Assembly: GCF_023115355.1 (NCBI RefSeq)
Contig: NZ_CP096020.1
Coordinates: 248,001 to 312,000 of the forward strand
Length of the DNA stretch: 64,000 nt
From: Halocatena salina
GTDB lineage: Archaea; Halobacteriota; Halobacteria; Halobacteriales; Haloarculaceae
Direction of reading: 5' to 3'
Shown: one piece after another, positions 26,555 through 37,500 of the stretch
How positions within the stretch are numbered: position 1 is the first letter of the stretch
Layout: each line of letters starts with the position of its first letter
Notes under the pieces: model-generated
Databases searched by the model: none
Told to the model about the DNA's origin: nothing
The model's input: the letters and a program-made list of their open reading frames with translations, nothing else
Position numbers and translations under genes: made by a program

Positions 26555-29415
26555 CTGCACCGAATGACAATCAACGAACGCTTATCGAGAGCACGGACGG
26601 CATCCACATCGTCGACGCTGGGGCAGGGACTGGCAAGACGTTCACCGTCACTCGTCGGTACGCAAGGATCGTCGACCAGAACGGCGTTACACCCGAGGAC
26701 GTCCTGTTGGTGACGTTCACGAACAACGCAGCCACCGAGATGAGAGATCGAATCGTCGCCCACTGCGAGTACGGAATGCGCGAACTTTCGGACGCTCCGA
26801 TTCAGACGTTCCATAGCCTCTGCCACGATCTCCTCCTGAAACACGGCTTCGAGGCACCGACGCTCCTCGGCATCGATGATCGCATCACGGGGTCGACGCG
26901 CATTCTCGAAGACGAGAACGTCGAGAAGGCGCGGTTCCGTGAATTCATCCGCCGCTTCAGCGACGGCCATCCAGAATACGATGACTTCTTCCGGGCTGTC
27001 GAACATCCGATCGAACTCCTCGAACTCCTCAAGCAGCTCGCAGCGAAGGGCGTGTTCCCGACTGCCGATAGCTGGTATCGCAACGGTGAGCGACATCTAG
27101 ACGGGGATTTCGAGGCGTTCCGTGAACGCTTCGAGGAGTTGAATCAGCCCCGGAACGGAGGCAGCAAGCAGTCACGACTTCGATCTAAGCTCCGTGATTA
27201 TGGGAAGGGCACGTGCTATCTCCCCGCTGCCCCCGACAAAGCAACGATTCGTGGAGAACGTGGGGCAAAGCAGGTGCCCGCTGCTGCCGCACGGAAAGCG
27301 TTTCATGCGGACCGAACGGACCTCAAGGACTTCGTCCACGATGTCTATTATGAGTATCTCGAATTTGCGCTCAGTCGGAACTACCTTAACTTCGATTTTC
27401 TCCAGCTGTTTGCGTTCGTCCTGCTCTGTGAGGACCATCACCTCCGCGATGATGTCGCATACGAGCACGTGATGATCGACGAGTTTCAGGATTCGAGTGA
27501 GATCCAGTTCAAACTCGCGCTCTTGCTCGCGGACACCAACAATATCTGTGTCGTCGGAGACTGGAAGCAAAGCATCTATTCGTTCCAGTACGCTGCCGTC
27601 GAAAACATCACCGAGTTCGAATCTCGCCTAGACCGGTTCGTCGACGAACTCAACGCAGACCACCAACGGGTGGGGTGGGCAACGCGTCCGATTACAAACG
27701 TCGAGCTCGTCGAAAACTATCGCTCGACACAGGCTATCCTCGATTTCTCCGAGCACAGTCTCGTGACGCCAGCAACGGGTACGGACGAGATCGACGTTGC
27801 GGCAGTACGAGACCGTATCGTCTCGCTTTCTTCGAACGCCGTTCACGAGAACTCACAGATCGAAGCGATTCACCACGAAAACGAACACGAGGCTATCCTG
27901 ACGAAGCTTCAGGAGATCGTGGGAAACGAGGCCTACCAGATTGAAGAGGACGGTGAGCTTCGGCTACCGGAGTACGGAGATATCGCCGTGCTCACCCGGA
28001 CACGAGATTTCGGTCGAGAGCTCCTCTCGGTCGCAGAGGAATACGGGCTGCCGATGGCGTACGAGGGAGGGACCGAGCTGTTCCGATCCGATCCCGCGAA
28101 GCTTCTTTTGGCGTGGCTGCGGATCCTCGAATCCGACTCGGAGCGAGGCTGGGCCGTCGTACTTGAGGAAGCCTGTTACACGCTCGATGAGGTCAAGCAC
28201 ATCCTCGAAACCGAGAACTACCCCACCAACATGCAAGCGTTCAAAACAGAGCTGGCGGCACTGGAGACGGCCGGTGGAATCGCCCAACGGGTTCTCTCTC
28301 GGTACGACTACAACGGGGTGGACGCGGATGTGTTGTTGACGACGCTCCGATCGATCCACAGTGAGACGATGTTGACCCGCGGTGATCTCATCAGGTACAT
28401 CGAGCGGGGCATCGAGAACGGCAGTACCCACGATGTGCACGCGAGTACAGGGGTGAACTCGGTGACAATCCAGACCATCCACGCAGCAAAGGGACTCGAA
28501 CATCCCATCGTCATCCTTGCGAACATGAACGACCGGCGCTTCCCACCGTCGGGTGGGACTAGTGACGCGATCACGTTCGACGATCCCATCGGAGTACGGC
28601 AGCGCAAGCTCTATGCCGACGACTACGGCTACCCACACATCTACGACAACTGGCGGACTGACGTTCTCAGGAACTGCCTGCCACGTGGGTATGACGAGGA
28701 ACGACGATTGCTTTATGTGGCGATGACTCGCGCCGAAAACCATCTCGTCTTTTCAGCAGGCGAGACTCCGAACACGTTCCTCGCACGACTGCCCATCGAC
28801 ATCAAGGAACTAGAACCCGATGTTCGACCAGAGCGAGAGAGTGAGACACCACAGTCGCACTTGCAGATTTCGGTCCCGGATCCTGACGGACCGATCGACC
28901 ACTCGCCGCACACGCTGATGCGCGACGACGTGTTCGAGGATATCGAGGAGGGACGGGGAACCGCGTTCGGAACGCAGACACACGAGTTCGCCGAACGGTA
29001 CGTATTGGAAGAGGACGTCAAGCCATCGAACGACGACGAACGTCACATCGGGATCTTCATCGACTCGCTCGACGGTGATCTCCGAGTCGAAGAAGACGTG
29101 TATCTTCCGCTCGCGGTCGACGGCGAGCAAGTCACCATCTCCGGCATCGTCGATCTCGTCCATATTCGTCCCGAGACCGTCGAGATCGTCGACTTCAAGA
29201 CCGATCTCGGTCGGCATGCTGAGGACGAATACCGAAAGCAGATCAGCGTGTATTATCACGTTTTGAACAAGTGGTTCCCCGATCGAGATGTGACCGCCGG
29301 TATCTTCTACGCCGCCGAGGGCGCCCACGTTGGTATCGATCCGGTGTCGAAAGCAGAGCTGGCCGAGTTAGCAGCACAAAAACAGCATTCCGGGATCAGT
29401 ATCACCGAGTCATAG
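26551..29415 (+). CDS. UvrD/AddA-like helicase-nuclease
   Basis: A 954-residue superfamily 1 helicase fused to a nuclease. Visible motifs are the Q motif near NDNQRTLIE (5-13), Walker A AGAGTGKT (23-30), motif II MIDEFQDSS (about 307-315), motif III GDWKQSIYSFQYA, motif V TIHAAKGLEHP (about 642), and motif VI LYVAMTRAENH (about 720). The C-terminal PD-(D/E)XK nuclease has SGIVDLVHI and VEIVDFKTD (about 870-885) and a Gln helix (YRKQISVYYHVL). With the preceding nuclease it forms an AddAB-like two-subunit system. Its stop lies only 5 bases from the stop of the convergent brxHII gene. Partnership with BREX is possible but unproven. Confidence 0.88.
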   Translation: MTAPNDNQRTLIESTDGIHIVDAGAGTGKTFTVTRRYARIVDQNGVTPEDVLLVTFTNNAATEMRDRIVAHCEYGMRELSDAPIQTFHSLCHDLLLKHGFEAPTLLGIDDRITGSTRILEDENVEKARFREFIRRFSDGHPEYDDFFRAVEHPIELLELLKQLAAKGVFPTADSWYRNGERHLDGDFEAFRERFEELNQPRNGGSKQSRLRSKLRDYGKGTCYLPAAPDKATIRGERGAKQVPAAAARKAFHADRTDLKDFVHDVYYEYLEFALSRNYLNFDFLQLFAFVLLCEDHHLRDDVAYEHVMIDEFQDSSEIQFKLALLLADTNNICVVGDWKQSIYSFQYAAVENITEFESRLDRFVDELNADHQRVGWATRPITNVELVENYRSTQAILDFSEHSLVTPATGTDEIDVAAVRDRIVSLSSNAVHENSQIEAIHHENEHEAILTKLQEIVGNEAYQIEEDGELRLPEYGDIAVLTRTRDFGRELLSVAEEYGLPMAYEGGTELFRSDPAKLLLAWLRILESDSERGWAVVLEEACYTLDEVKHILETENYPTNMQAFKTELAALETAGGIAQRVLSRYDYNGVDADVLLTTLRSIHSETMLTRGDLIRYIERGIENGSTHDVHASTGVNSVTIQTIHAAKGLEHPIVILANMNDRRFPPSGGTSDAITFDDPIGVRQRKLYADDYGYPHIYDNWRTDVLRNCLPRGYDEERRLLYVAMTRAENHLVFSAGETPNTFLARLPIDIKELEPDVRPERESETPQSHLQISVPDPDGPIDHSPHTLMRDDVFEDIEEGRGTAFGTQTHEFAERYVLEEDVKPSNDDERHIGIFIDSLDGDLRVEEDVYLPLAVDGEQVTISGIVDLVHIRPETVEIVDFKTDLGRHAEDEYRKQISVYYHVLNKWFPDRDVTAGIFYAAEGAHVGIDPVSKAELAELAAQKQHSGISITES

Positions 29416-29420
29416 GACGA

Positions 29421-32345
29421 CTACACTGCAAGCACAAAGCAGAGATTCTCGATTTCGGGCGCGAGCGAGATCACCTGCGCTTTCCGATGAATGTCCGCTC
29501 GCCGACGCTCGATACGTTGCTCGAGTTTGTGTAATCGCTCGCGCTGGCCCCGAATCGCGATATCCATGTTCGTCCCCGTGGCTGCCTTCCGTTCGTATTC
29601 GTCGATAAACTGCTCGATGCGTTTTCGCTCCGACCGGGCATACTCCTTCAGATTATCAAGTTCGTGTCGTGTTTCATCCCGTCGACGCTCCTGAAGGTCG
29701 GCTCGAAGCGTTGCAATGCGTTGGCTGATGTATCGGTCGGACACGGTCTGCAACTGCTCTCGTTTCTGAAGCAGCGTCCGAACCTGTTCTGTATCCGGCG
29801 CCCCTTTTATCGAACTCCCTTCGACAATGCGCTGTCCGAGACGGTGCTGTGGGTCGGCGTGCGTTGCATCGACGAACACAGGGTGCATCTCCTCGTGGAT
29901 CACTTCCCCCGTCCCATCCTCGAATCGGAGTCGGTAATTGTAGGTGATTCCAGGGGTGTCCACGAACGGAAGGAGCTTGAGGCCGACGCCGCCACGATCA
30001 CCATCGAGTACCTCCTGCATCAGTCGCTGCACTACCTCGGTATCCGGCGAAACGTATTCGATCTCTTCGTGATCCATTGCGAACTCACGATCGAAGGTGA
30101 ACGGTCCGTATTCCTCGTCACTAGATCCGGCTCGGAGCGACTGTGGAAGAGTAGCCCGGTAGAGATTACTCCCGGCCTTCTCGATGTCGCCATCTAGCGC
30201 AGAAACCCCCCGTTCGAAAAACGTCCGGATATCGGCTTCACTCCCATAGATGTCCTCGGACTCGTCTATGACGTCCTGAATCTTCCGCCGACTCTTTTCG
30301 TCGAACGTGCTGGTATCGATGAGGCTTCGATCGTACCACTCCTGAAGCGTGCGTTGGCGCTCATCGATCAGTTCCTCCAGCTCTTCTCTGGTAGCAGTTG
30401 GAGGGTCACCGTTCTGAATGGATGTCATGATGAGCGAATCGACGTCAATGTCGTCGAGCATTCCAAGCACATCGGCCGTGTTCCCGAGGGTGCCTCGAAT
30501 GCTCTCGACCTTGTCCTGAAGCATCTCAAATATCTCTCCCTCCCGGGTATCTTCGAACGAGAAGTTCCACACCTTGACCTCCTTGTCCTGTCCATAGCGG
30601 TGAATTCGTCCGATGCGTTGTTCGAGTCGGTTGGGATTCCACGGCAGTTCGTAGTTCACCATGATGTGACAGCTATGCTGGAGATCGATGCCTTCACTCG
30701 CGGCGTCAGTTGCGAACAACAGCCGTGACTGGCCGTGATTGAACTCTTCTTCGATACGAGCGCGGTCGTCCTTGCTCACATCACCGTGAATCGTGAGGAT
30801 CTCATCGGCCCACGGTTCGTCTGTCACCAAGTCGAGGAGATAATCAAGCGTGTCGCGGTATTCAGTGAACAGTAGGAGCTTCTCATCGGGCTGTTCCGCA
30901 AGCAGTTGTTGGATGTAGCGACGTACCCGCTGTGCCTTAGAGTCGACCGAAATTCCTTCGGCGAGCGAGACGAGGTCACGGAGTGTCAGGATCTCCTCTT
31001 CGAGTTGGGCATCGCTTTCCGTGATCGTGAGTGATGAAAGCTCCTCCTCGGCCTGCTGTTTGTCATCTTCATCCAGATCCTCGCCGTCAAGATATGCCAC
31101 TGCTTTTTCTGAGAGATTGTTCGTTGACTGTTCGTCGACAAGATCTCCCAAACGACGGCTGAGCGTCGCTTTGATCGCGCCGATACTGCTGACGAGGCGC
31201 TTTTGCATGAGTGCCATTGCGAACCCAACAGCAGGTTCGTTGAGTTTCTCGGACCGATTGTAGACGTTCTGAACGTAGTCGGTGACGGCCTGGTAGAACT
31301 GCCGTTCTTCGTGAGTCATCTCGACTGGAACAGTGGAGACGTCCCTATCCGGGAATATGCGCTCACCGTCCTCGTCGTAGATCGACTGCTTGCCGCGACG
31401 GATCACCGCGCGGTCGACGGTCTCTTTCGACAGATCCTGATCTTCGGAGGCGACAAACGGATCGATATACTCGACCAGCGACCGGAATGCCTCTCCTTTG
31501 CCGTCGTGGGGGGTTGCGCTCAACAGGAGCAGTGAATCAGAGTTCCCAGCGACCCGTTCGACCATCTTCGAGGTCTGACTCGGTGACTCACCTCTCTTGG
31601 CAGCTTTGTGTGCCTCATCGACGATAACGACGTCCCAGAACGCCTCTGCAAGCGCGGACTGAAACTCGTCCTGTCGGAGAAACGCCATGCTACCGATCAT
31701 CCGCTGGTGATCTTGCTCCCAGATGTTGGCCTCCTCTCCAAGCCGGCGGTGCTCGCCTTCGACCCACTGTCTCTCAGCTGGAGTGAGATCGATGTCGAAA
31801 AAGCGGTTCATATCCCGGATCCACTTCTTCTGGAGGTGCGCCGGTACGACGAACAGGACACGGTCGGCGCGGTTCCGTGCGGTGAGCTCCTTGAGGATGA
31901 GGCCAGCCTCGATCGTTTTTCCAAGCCCGACATCGTCGGCAATGAGTGCGCGCTGGCGTAGTTTCTGCATCACCCTGTTAACGGCGGCGAGCTGATAGGG
32001 TTCGAGTCGAACCAGCGAGTTCGAAATGCTCAACAGCTGTCCCTGTTCGTGAGCGATTTGAAGTTGAAGCGCTTGACAACGCAGATCGAACCACTCAGCC
32101 GAAACTATCTCGTGATCGGGATGGAGCTGGTCGGCTACTGGCAGCGTCAGTTCATCGAGTTGGTTGGTCTTTTCTTTGATTTCGACATCGTCGATACAGA
32201 CGGTCTTCACACCTGTATTCTCGACGTACGCCCGGAGGTAATCGAGGTCGCCAATCGAGCACGTCTTGATGACCTCGGCAGGGGTATCGTTGAGGTAGAT
32301 CGCGTCGCCGGACGCAAGCTGATGACAGTCGTTCATGGCAGTCAT
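29421..32345 (-). CDS. brxHII: BREX helicase BrxHII (SNF2/DrmD-like)
   Basis: A 974-residue SNF2-type superfamily 2 ATPase. The Walker A segment DDVGLGKT is at residues 137-144, DEAH at 243-246, and the C-terminal helicase domain has EQRIGRIHRYGQ (around residue 600). A long charged coiled-coil tail (about 840-960) follows. Proteins of this type are the helicase component of BREX types 3 and 5 and of related systems. The gene overlaps the pglZ stop by 4 bases (ATGA) and ends the pglX-pglZ-brxHII unit. Confidence 0.85.
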   Translation of the reverse strand: MTAMNDCHQLASGDAIYLNDTPAEVIKTCSIGDLDYLRAYVENTGVKTVCIDDVEIKEKTNQLDELTLPVADQLHPDHEIVSAEWFDLRCQALQLQIAHEQGQLLSISNSLVRLEPYQLAAVNRVMQKLRQRALIADDVGLGKTIEAGLILKELTARNRADRVLFVVPAHLQKKWIRDMNRFFDIDLTPAERQWVEGEHRRLGEEANIWEQDHQRMIGSMAFLRQDEFQSALAEAFWDVVIVDEAHKAAKRGESPSQTSKMVERVAGNSDSLLLLSATPHDGKGEAFRSLVEYIDPFVASEDQDLSKETVDRAVIRRGKQSIYDEDGERIFPDRDVSTVPVEMTHEERQFYQAVTDYVQNVYNRSEKLNEPAVGFAMALMQKRLVSSIGAIKATLSRRLGDLVDEQSTNNLSEKAVAYLDGEDLDEDDKQQAEEELSSLTITESDAQLEEEILTLRDLVSLAEGISVDSKAQRVRRYIQQLLAEQPDEKLLLFTEYRDTLDYLLDLVTDEPWADEILTIHGDVSKDDRARIEEEFNHGQSRLLFATDAASEGIDLQHSCHIMVNYELPWNPNRLEQRIGRIHRYGQDKEVKVWNFSFEDTREGEIFEMLQDKVESIRGTLGNTADVLGMLDDIDVDSLIMTSIQNGDPPTATREELEELIDERQRTLQEWYDRSLIDTSTFDEKSRRKIQDVIDESEDIYGSEADIRTFFERGVSALDGDIEKAGSNLYRATLPQSLRAGSSDEEYGPFTFDREFAMDHEEIEYVSPDTEVVQRLMQEVLDGDRGGVGLKLLPFVDTPGITYNYRLRFEDGTGEVIHEEMHPVFVDATHADPQHRLGQRIVEGSSIKGAPDTEQVRTLLQKREQLQTVSDRYISQRIATLRADLQERRRDETRHELDNLKEYARSERKRIEQFIDEYERKAATGTNMDIAIRGQRERLHKLEQRIERRRADIHRKAQVISLAPEIENLCFVLAV

Positions 32346-34501
32346 TCCTGTGTGATTGTGATGAAGTTCAATACGAACTCCTGAGGAAGAACCCCGCCAT
32401 GATAGAAACGAGCGTTGGGGAGTCCCCGGTTGCGAAAGCGCTGAATCGGATCAGCGAGAACGCTGAGTTTCGTATCGTCATTGAGATACCCGAGGTGGGC
32501 GTTCTCATCGAGTAGAACCCCGGGTGCATTCTCATCGATGTTCTCGCCAGCGATCCACCGACGGGTGATCGTCTCGGCTGAATCAGGCGGATGGATGTCA
32601 TCGATGTCGACGCGTTTCGGGAGGGAGATGAATCCGTGGTCGGAGAGGACGTATGCGCGGTCCCACTCACCTTGGTCGAGTTTCTCACAGATGATATCCG
32701 AAATCTTCCTGATGCGGTCGGTGAACAGTTCTTCGAAGTCGGTCAGTCCCTCTTCGCCTCCCTTGTCGATATCGTTCCAGTAGTAGGCGACGCGCGTGTT
32801 GCTCCAACCGGACGTATCGTCCTCGCTTTGCATGATGTAGCTCCAGCCGTCGTCTTTCAGCAACTTCTCACGCTGGTAGTTGGTAATCGTACGACCGTTG
32901 CGCTCGGGGACGAGCTTGCTGTCTTCCAGGCCGATGGCGAAACTGAACTTGCTTCCCGGCGTGAGCGCTGCCTTCCCAAACGCGGTATCCGATGGAAGCG
33001 CTCCGACCCAAGCGTTCTCATCGACTTCGAGACCTGGAAGCTCGCGACGGATAGACTCGGCCAGTTCGTGCGCGAGATCGAACCGCAACGCATCAACGAT
33101 GAACAACGCGACGCTCTGACCGCTCCTGAGGTGTTCTTGCTCCGAAGCGAAGAACTGATGGGCGTGGTGCTCCCCAACGAATGGCGATCCTGCCTCGATC
33201 TGATCGGCGACGAGCTCCCCGAGGTCGCGGAGGTATTCGAGGTAGCGCGACTCCACTAGCGATGTGCGGAGATCGTCGAGCATCCCCGTCGCAGGATGTT
33301 CCTCGGGGAGATCCTTCTCAGGGGAGCCCGAGACGATCAGCTTGAACACCGCATCGTCGATCTGCCAGGTACCGTTCTCGACGTCACCGTAGAGATCGAC
33401 GACGTCAGTGGTATCGCCGCGTTCGTCCCACGTGTCGAGTTCATGTGCGAGGTTGGCGACCTCCACGGCCTGCTCCCAAACATGCGTCCACGGAACGTCA
33501 CCGTACGTCGTTTCGAGGCGCTGGTAGCGCTCGGTTGCGCGGCTCGCACACAGCTCGTACGCTCCGTTGTAAAAGGAGTGGGTCCACTGCTCGAACAGCT
33601 CGTGTTCCAGGGAGGCATCGACTGGACAGTCGGCCAGCTCCCATGGGTCGTCGTATGTACGCAGGATATCGTGCCAGAAGCGAGCGTCGGGGTTGAGGTA
33701 AACGTGCGCTAGCTCTCCCGCGCGCTCGGTCTTGCTCAACACCGACTGGAGTTCGGGTCGGGAGATCCCAAGGCCAGAACTTGGTTCGGGCTGATATTCG
33801 GGGTCGAGACGCGATTTGTCGAGCCCTTCTTCGACGAGCCACTCGGCGACTGCCCAGCGTCTCGTGCGGTCGACGATTTCCTGCTCGGCAGTGAGTCCTT
33901 CGACGGCCACAACGCCTTTTTCAACCAGCAAGTCACGGAGCTTCAGCAGGTCGTCAGTGTCGTCAGGGAGGTTCTCGACGCCGTGTTCGAGGACGAACTG
34001 CACGGGATCATCGTGTCCATCGAGAACGATCTTCGTCTGGAGACCCTGAAGCGTCGGCAAGCCGCCGTCGCCGTTGAGTTCTCGAAAGAGGGTCTGTGCG
34101 ATGTGTTCGCGCTTGCCGGCCTCCGCATCCTCGTAGGCCGTCCGGACCGAGGTGGCCTGCAAGCGGTCGTTTCCGAAACAGCGCGTTGCGAGCTTCCCGA
34201 TGTGCAGCTCGATAACGCCACCGGTGTTCTCGACGTCTCTGAACCAGTCGGTGTCGTCGCTTGCAGCGTGGGGCACGTACCAGACAGTTCGACCACGGGG
34301 CGGTTCAGTGCGTAGCTCCAACGGTGTCTGTTCGGCGGCGTGGAACTCACAACCCAGCGAATGGCTCACACGCTCGACGATATCACGAAGGTAGCCGCCA
34401 TCATCCCACCAGAGAACGGTCGGATCGTCGTCAGTCGCTTCGTCGATGGCGGTTTCGATGGCGTCTTCAGCGCACTGTGGCAGGGTTTTGGTTGCGGGCA
34501 T
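32342..34501 (-). CDS. pglZ: BREX protein PglZ (alkaline phosphatase superfamily)
   Basis: About 719 residues from the chosen ATG at 34501, which lies 8 bases after the pglX stop; an upstream extension of the frame runs inside pglX. The PglZ domain occupies the C-terminal half: FIVDALRFDLAHEL near residue 465 carries the first metal-site Asp, ALPSDTAFGKAAL the Thr/Ser region, and YVLSDHGFISLP near 620 the distal Asp-His pair. PglZ is the invariant core of BREX systems and is needed for both phage exclusion and host methylation, though its reaction is unresolved. Confidence 0.9.
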   Translation of the reverse strand: MPATKTLPQCAEDAIETAIDEATDDDPTVLWWDDGGYLRDIVERVSHSLGCEFHAAEQTPLELRTEPPRGRTVWYVPHAASDDTDWFRDVENTGGVIELHIGKLATRCFGNDRLQATSVRTAYEDAEAGKREHIAQTLFRELNGDGGLPTLQGLQTKIVLDGHDDPVQFVLEHGVENLPDDTDDLLKLRDLLVEKGVVAVEGLTAEQEIVDRTRRWAVAEWLVEEGLDKSRLDPEYQPEPSSGLGISRPELQSVLSKTERAGELAHVYLNPDARFWHDILRTYDDPWELADCPVDASLEHELFEQWTHSFYNGAYELCASRATERYQRLETTYGDVPWTHVWEQAVEVANLAHELDTWDERGDTTDVVDLYGDVENGTWQIDDAVFKLIVSGSPEKDLPEEHPATGMLDDLRTSLVESRYLEYLRDLGELVADQIEAGSPFVGEHHAHQFFASEQEHLRSGQSVALFIVDALRFDLAHELAESIRRELPGLEVDENAWVGALPSDTAFGKAALTPGSKFSFAIGLEDSKLVPERNGRTITNYQREKLLKDDGWSYIMQSEDDTSGWSNTRVAYYWNDIDKGGEEGLTDFEELFTDRIRKISDIICEKLDQGEWDRAYVLSDHGFISLPKRVDIDDIHPPDSAETITRRWIAGENIDENAPGVLLDENAHLGYLNDDTKLSVLADPIQRFRNRGLPNARFYHGGVLPQEFVLNFITITQE

Positions 34502-34509
34502 GGTTACAG

Positions 34510-37500
34510 TTACAGGACGTTGTTCTCGACAGTCTTGGAGACGATCTCGGCGTCGGCAAGCGGTGTGATGTTGATTTCGACGCCGTGTTTGCGGTTGGGC
34601 TGGTAGCCGGCAGTCGTGATCTCGGAAAGTGCGCGGTCGGACCACTCCGAGGAGATGTCGGCTGTGATCTCCTCACAGGCGGCCGCGATCTCCTCGGAAA
34701 GCTCTTGGTAGTCATCGAGATCGCTCGCCAGCTCGGAGAGGAGCCGCTGGCGTTCGGAGCCGCCGCCGTCGCCGATCTGTGTCTGTCCGGGGTCCTCAAA
34801 CTTATCGAAGTAGTAGGTCATAAACAGAACGCCGTTGCTCGCGTAGTGTGCAGAGCCGATCAGATCGTGGTAGTACTCGAAGAGATCGTACAGGTGGGCC
34901 TCGATCGGTTCGGATCCATCCTCCGCGTAGGACTCGAAGGCGGTTTTCAAGTCGTCAAGGGCAGCCAGCCACTCGTCTCGATTTTCCTGTACGGTCTCGT
35001 AGAAGGTAGGACTGAACAGGTCTCCCATGTCTGTGTCGTCGAGCCCGGCGAGTGCTTCAAGTGCGTTCAGTCTGGTGGCCGTCCGTTCACGGAAGTCAGC
35101 AACCTGTTGGGCTGTTGTCGCAGCGAGTGTCCGGTTTTCCTCGGGCCAGTCTCGGGCAACAGGCTGTGCGAGGTCGGCCAGCCGGTCTTCGAACACGTCG
35201 ATCTGTTCGAGTCCGCTCTCACAGCGGGTGTATTCTTCCGCAGCCGATGCCTGTTCGGAGGCTGAGAGGGAGTCGTCGCCCCGACGCCGGTTGGCTGCGC
35301 TCCGGCGTTCTCGGAGCTGCGCCTTTCGCGGCTCGAGGTAGCGGTTTTGGAGTCGATCGAAAACGTTCGCATCGAGCTGGTGGTAGTCGATGAGACAGCC
35401 AAAGCCCTCGCCTTCCGGATCGGAGACGAGGCGCTCGGTCGTCAACCGCCAGAGGATCGGCGTGCGGTCGAACGTCGAGACGTGGTAGTTGAAGAGGTCG
35501 CGTTCGAGCCACTCCCGAAGGTTCGGGTACGCCTCCTCGTCGGCTGATTTGCTTCCGAGAAGCTGATCGACTTCCGCGAGTCGGGCGTCGGCGTGGTCGC
35601 CGAATATTCGTTCGAATTCGCCTTCGATGCGGGTGAGAAGCGTGGCTTCCTCGTCGCTCTCAGTGAGCGGCACGATCCCGTCGTCGTCCTCGTGGACGAT
35701 GCGGAGTGTCAAGTGGAGCAGGAGGTCCTTCACCATCGCCGGGAAGTCATCAGGGGGCTCGGTGATCGCTTCGGGATCGTATTCCTCGCGTTCTCGGGGA
35801 TCTTCGATGGTACGGAGCGCGATCTCTTGGAGGATGGTCTCGCGTTGCTCCTCGGTGATGTCGAAGCAGTCGAACACCGCCTCGTCGATCGCGTCCGCAC
35901 AGGACTGGAGTTCATCCTCGATGCGTTCGAGGTGTGTGGCTGCTGCAATACCGAGTTCTTCGAGAGTAGCTGATGGGTCGACGGTCTTCGGTGGACCATC
36001 TAGCGTGAGATCCTCTCGCAGTTCCCGGTGAGGATGGTCGTATTGAGGAAGGGAGTCATTGACACCGAGGACATCGAGGAGTACAGGACCGTCGTAGTGC
36101 GGTGAGACGAAATCGTACTGGCGTTTGGAGATGAGGTGACTGACTGCTTCTTTCGAAAGCGTTTCGAGTTCATCTGAGGCCCCAAGATTTGGGATCCATG
36201 ATATTCGAGAGACTAATCCAACATACCAGTTCCGTTCGGATGTCTGAGATAACATTAAATATGTGAATAGATGGCTATTTAGGTACGATAGTGTGGCCCA
36301 AGTATGTTTGTTGGGAATATATACAGATCCCATATGACCAAATATCGAACTTTCGTGGAGGTAACCAAACCTTCGTCCGCTTCGTTTTGACATCGTCCAA
36401 GTCAGAGCTTCACTAAAGTAGTATCCTGTATTCTGAACTCGTGCACCGACTTGGCTTTTGAGATGACGGGGGTCCCAGTTTACAACTAGTTTTACTCTTG
36501 GCAGAATCCACGCATCCTCTCCTCCCTTAGCGAATGGAACCCAGTTACCATTATCGTCAGACTCCCAGAAATTTCGTAAGAAGCGTTCGTCATCTCCTGT
36601 GCATAGTCCTGACGCTGCTACACCAACGCTTTTGCCGTCTACCCCTCCGGTTTCTGCGTCTAAATGTGCTTCCGTCTCAAACAGAGATCGGAGATTCTGA
36701 GGCACCCAATAGGATAAGGGCGTTGCTGGGATTGATTGTAAATTTGATAAGTCAATCATATATTTCCGTTGAACACCGTTATCTACTGAATCCACAAATG
36801 CGGCACTGAGGAATGTCCGTTCTTTCTCGGCCTTCGACACATCTGGAAGCCGAATGAACGTTCCAGTTTGTCCACTCTCGATCTCCGACCGAACTACAGT
36901 GCCAACTGTACCGACGGTTGCGTTATCGAGAATATCGTACCCGAACTCCGAGAAGAAGTCGAATGCTCCACGACCCCCAACGAAGTCCTCACGGAAGTTC
37001 TGGAACGACTTGTTGAACATGAACGACCACGGGACGAGCATCCCGATCCGACCGTTCGCCCTCACCAATCGATCACAGGCCTCGAAGAAGTTGATGTAGT
37101 ATTCCGTCGTATAGTCGTAGTGGTCTTCGACGTAGCCTTGCACGTTGTCAGGCATCCGACCACCAGACCCGTACGGCGGGTTCATCAGCGCGACATCGTA
37201 ATCCTGCGTCAACACCACCAGCAGATGCAGAAAGCTCCGGAGGTTCTGTTCACCGAACGAGTCCGACGTGCGTTCTTCGACACGGTGTTCGAGCGTCCGG
37301 AGGAACTGGTTCAGCGTGTGTGGCCCTTCGCCGCCCCACTCCAGCACGTCCGTCTGTTCGTCCATGAACGCATCCGCGAGCGCGCCCTGCACGTCGAGTA
37401 GGCTCCCGAGCGCCTCTGTGGTCTGGAACTCCTCGATAACGCTGTCGAGCGCCTCACGTACGTCCGTCCCGTCGCCGGTGATCTCATCTAAGACATCGAC

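Noticed and set aside
29421-34501. DISARM system suggested by the SNF2 helicase and methyltransferase
   Set aside because: PglZ, BrxA, BrxB and two BrxC proteins are present, and no DrmA or DrmB (DUF1998) protein is found, so the set is BREX.
34502-34645. Longer N-terminus for PglZ
   Set aside because: It would overlap the end of pglX in another frame and is Arg/His-rich, unlike the acidic body of the protein.
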